From Ochrobactrum sp. Q0168 (GTDB taxonomy: Bacteria > Pseudomonadota > Alphaproteobacteria > Rhizobiales > Rhizobiaceae), in contig NZ_JAELXQ010000001.1 of NCBI RefSeq assembly GCF_016427605.1, forward strand, positions 808,860-872,859: a stretch of DNA of 64,000 nucleotides, given 5' to 3'. Shown piece by piece: positions 63,230-64,000 of the stretch; position 1 is the first letter of the stretch, and every line of letters starts with the position of its first letter. The notes beneath the pieces were generated by a model that did no database searches, was not told the origin of the DNA, and saw only the letters and a program-made list of their open reading frames with translations. The position numbers and the translations under genes were made by a program.

Positions 63230-64000
63230 TCAATCGACGCTCTTGCGTTCTGCCTGAAATGACCGTGCGGCAAAACAGTCGCGGATTGCGGGCATGGCGT
63301 CCTGCGCCGTCTGCGTGGCTGGCCCTCCAGACGGATAGGCCAGCACCAGACGCTGGCGCAGCGTTTCATCTTCTATCGGCAGGCACACGACCTTGCGCCC
63401 ATCATGGCTGAAATCATGGCCGGGCCGTGTGAAAAGCAGCGACACGCCGAGGCCATTTGCGACCATGCCGCGCACCATCTCGACCGACGTGGTTCGCAGC
63501 ACGATATTCGGCGACAGACCCTGCTGCCAGAACGGCACCAGCAGGAATTCGCGGCTGAGCGGCAGATCGACGAGAATGAACGGATAACGCGCCAATTCCG
63601 CCAGCGTCACACTCTGCTTCGCGGCCAGCGGACTGTCCGGCGGAACGACCGCATGCGGCGCGTAAGACAGCATGGTTTCCCATGTGACCGTTTCCGGCAG
63701 TCCCACATCATAGGTAATGCCGAGATCGACAATGCCCTTTTCCAGCGCCCGCGCCATGCCTTCCAGATCGAACTCGCGCAGCGTCACGCGCATATCGGGA
63801 AACATCTGTTTCAAATGGCCCAATATGCCCGGAATGCAGACCGGCCCCAGAGTACTGAAATAGCCGAGCGTCAGCCGCGCCGCGCCCTCGCCCTTACCCG
63901 ATACGGCGAAGTCTTCAGCGCCCGCCAGAAGCAGCCGGGCTTCCTGCAGCTTGCGACTGCCGAAGGGCGTCAGTTCCAGCCCCTTGGCCTGCCGCCGCTC
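63230..64000 (-). CDS. LysR-family transcriptional regulator (5' part beyond the window)
   Basis: The frame is open to the window edge and reads ERRQAKGLELTPFGSRKLQE, the end of an HTH domain and start of the linker helix. The effector-binding domain follows (LTLGYFSTLGPVCIPGILGH, MVRGMVANGLGVSLL). About 256 residues are present; the DNA-binding part is mostly outside. Its position directly upstream of the amidase gene suggests that it controls amidase or a linked catabolic function. Confidence 0.85.
   Translation of the reverse strand, partial: ERRQAKGLELTPFGSRKLQEARLLLAGAEDFAVSGKGEGAARLTLGYFSTLGPVCIPGILGHLKQMFPDMRVTLREFDLEGMARALEKGIVDLGITYDVGLPETVTWETMLSYAPHAVVPPDSPLAAKQSVTLAELARYPFILVDLPLSREFLLVPFWQQGLSPNIVLRTTSVEMVRGMVANGLGVSLLFTRPGHDFSHDGRKVVCLPIEDETLRQRLVLAYPSGGPATQTAQDAMPAIRDCFAARSFQAERKSVD

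Noticed and set aside
1-64000. CRISPR array or complete insertion sequence
   Set aside because: No regularly spaced direct repeats and no transposase frame were seen in the window.

Overview
The window is a segment of an alphaproteobacterial main chromosome, most likely from the Brucellaceae (Brucella/Ochrobactrum). The reasons are the inverted pair of Omp2-type porins, the feuP/feuQ two-component pair, the cycHJKL-type ccmI-ccmE-ccmF-ccmH operon next to degP/htrA, a PleC-like kinase beside glnE, and several copies of a ~100-bp bipartite palindromic repeat of the kind known in Brucella. Nearly everything is chromosomal core; the accessory material is one lone tyrosine recombinase and a decayed gene transfer agent (GTA) cluster. 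All calls come from reading the sequence and recalling protein families; no database search was run.

Layout. 0-5.4 kb: smpB (window edge), dapA, a soluble lytic transglycosylase, and small membrane or exported proteins. 5.4-10.5 kb: two divergent Omp2-family porins around a tRNA-Ser(GCT), then an orphan phage-type integrase and a gene-poor stretch. 10.5-19.9 kb: a HisC-like aminotransferase, several small membrane or secreted proteins, a nucleotide-binding kinase-like protein, a YitT-type membrane protein, a glutathione transferase, AMP nucleosidase and an EEP-fold hydrolase. 19.9-28.3 kb: ETF-ubiquinone oxidoreductase, a family-4-like uracil-DNA glycosylase, two transporters and pepN.

28.7-45.5 kb is a signalling and envelope block. 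It holds PleC-like kinase, then (minus strand) a two-component pair cotranscribed with glnE, degP, the cytochrome c maturation operon, a surface-antigen-type lipoprotein, feuQ-feuP and a small exported protein in the position of feuN. 45.6-52.4 kb is a relic of a Rhodobacter-type GTA on the minus strand. A gp1-like gene, a portal fragment, an intact DUF6107-like gene, a prohead protease that has lost its catalytic segments, a truncated capsid gene joined directly to the tail/host-specificity gene, and a holin-like gene remain. The large terminase and the genes between capsid and tail tip are gone. Just upstream of the relic I see a candidate small RNA with a strong intrinsic terminator.

52.8-64 kb: a bifunctional class A penicillin-binding protein followed by split DUF1214/DUF1254 proteins, a DUF2336 protein, a DUF1491 protein, a peptidoglycan-binding protein overlapping a DivJ/PleC-type kinase gene, a DUF5330 protein, SufE, an amidase and a LysR regulator cut by the window end. 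Main points for follow-up are the GTA relic and its lesion pattern, the likely CTG start of feuQ, the FeuN candidate, the candidate sRNA, the ACGT-type operator palindromes and the recombinase beside the inverted porins.
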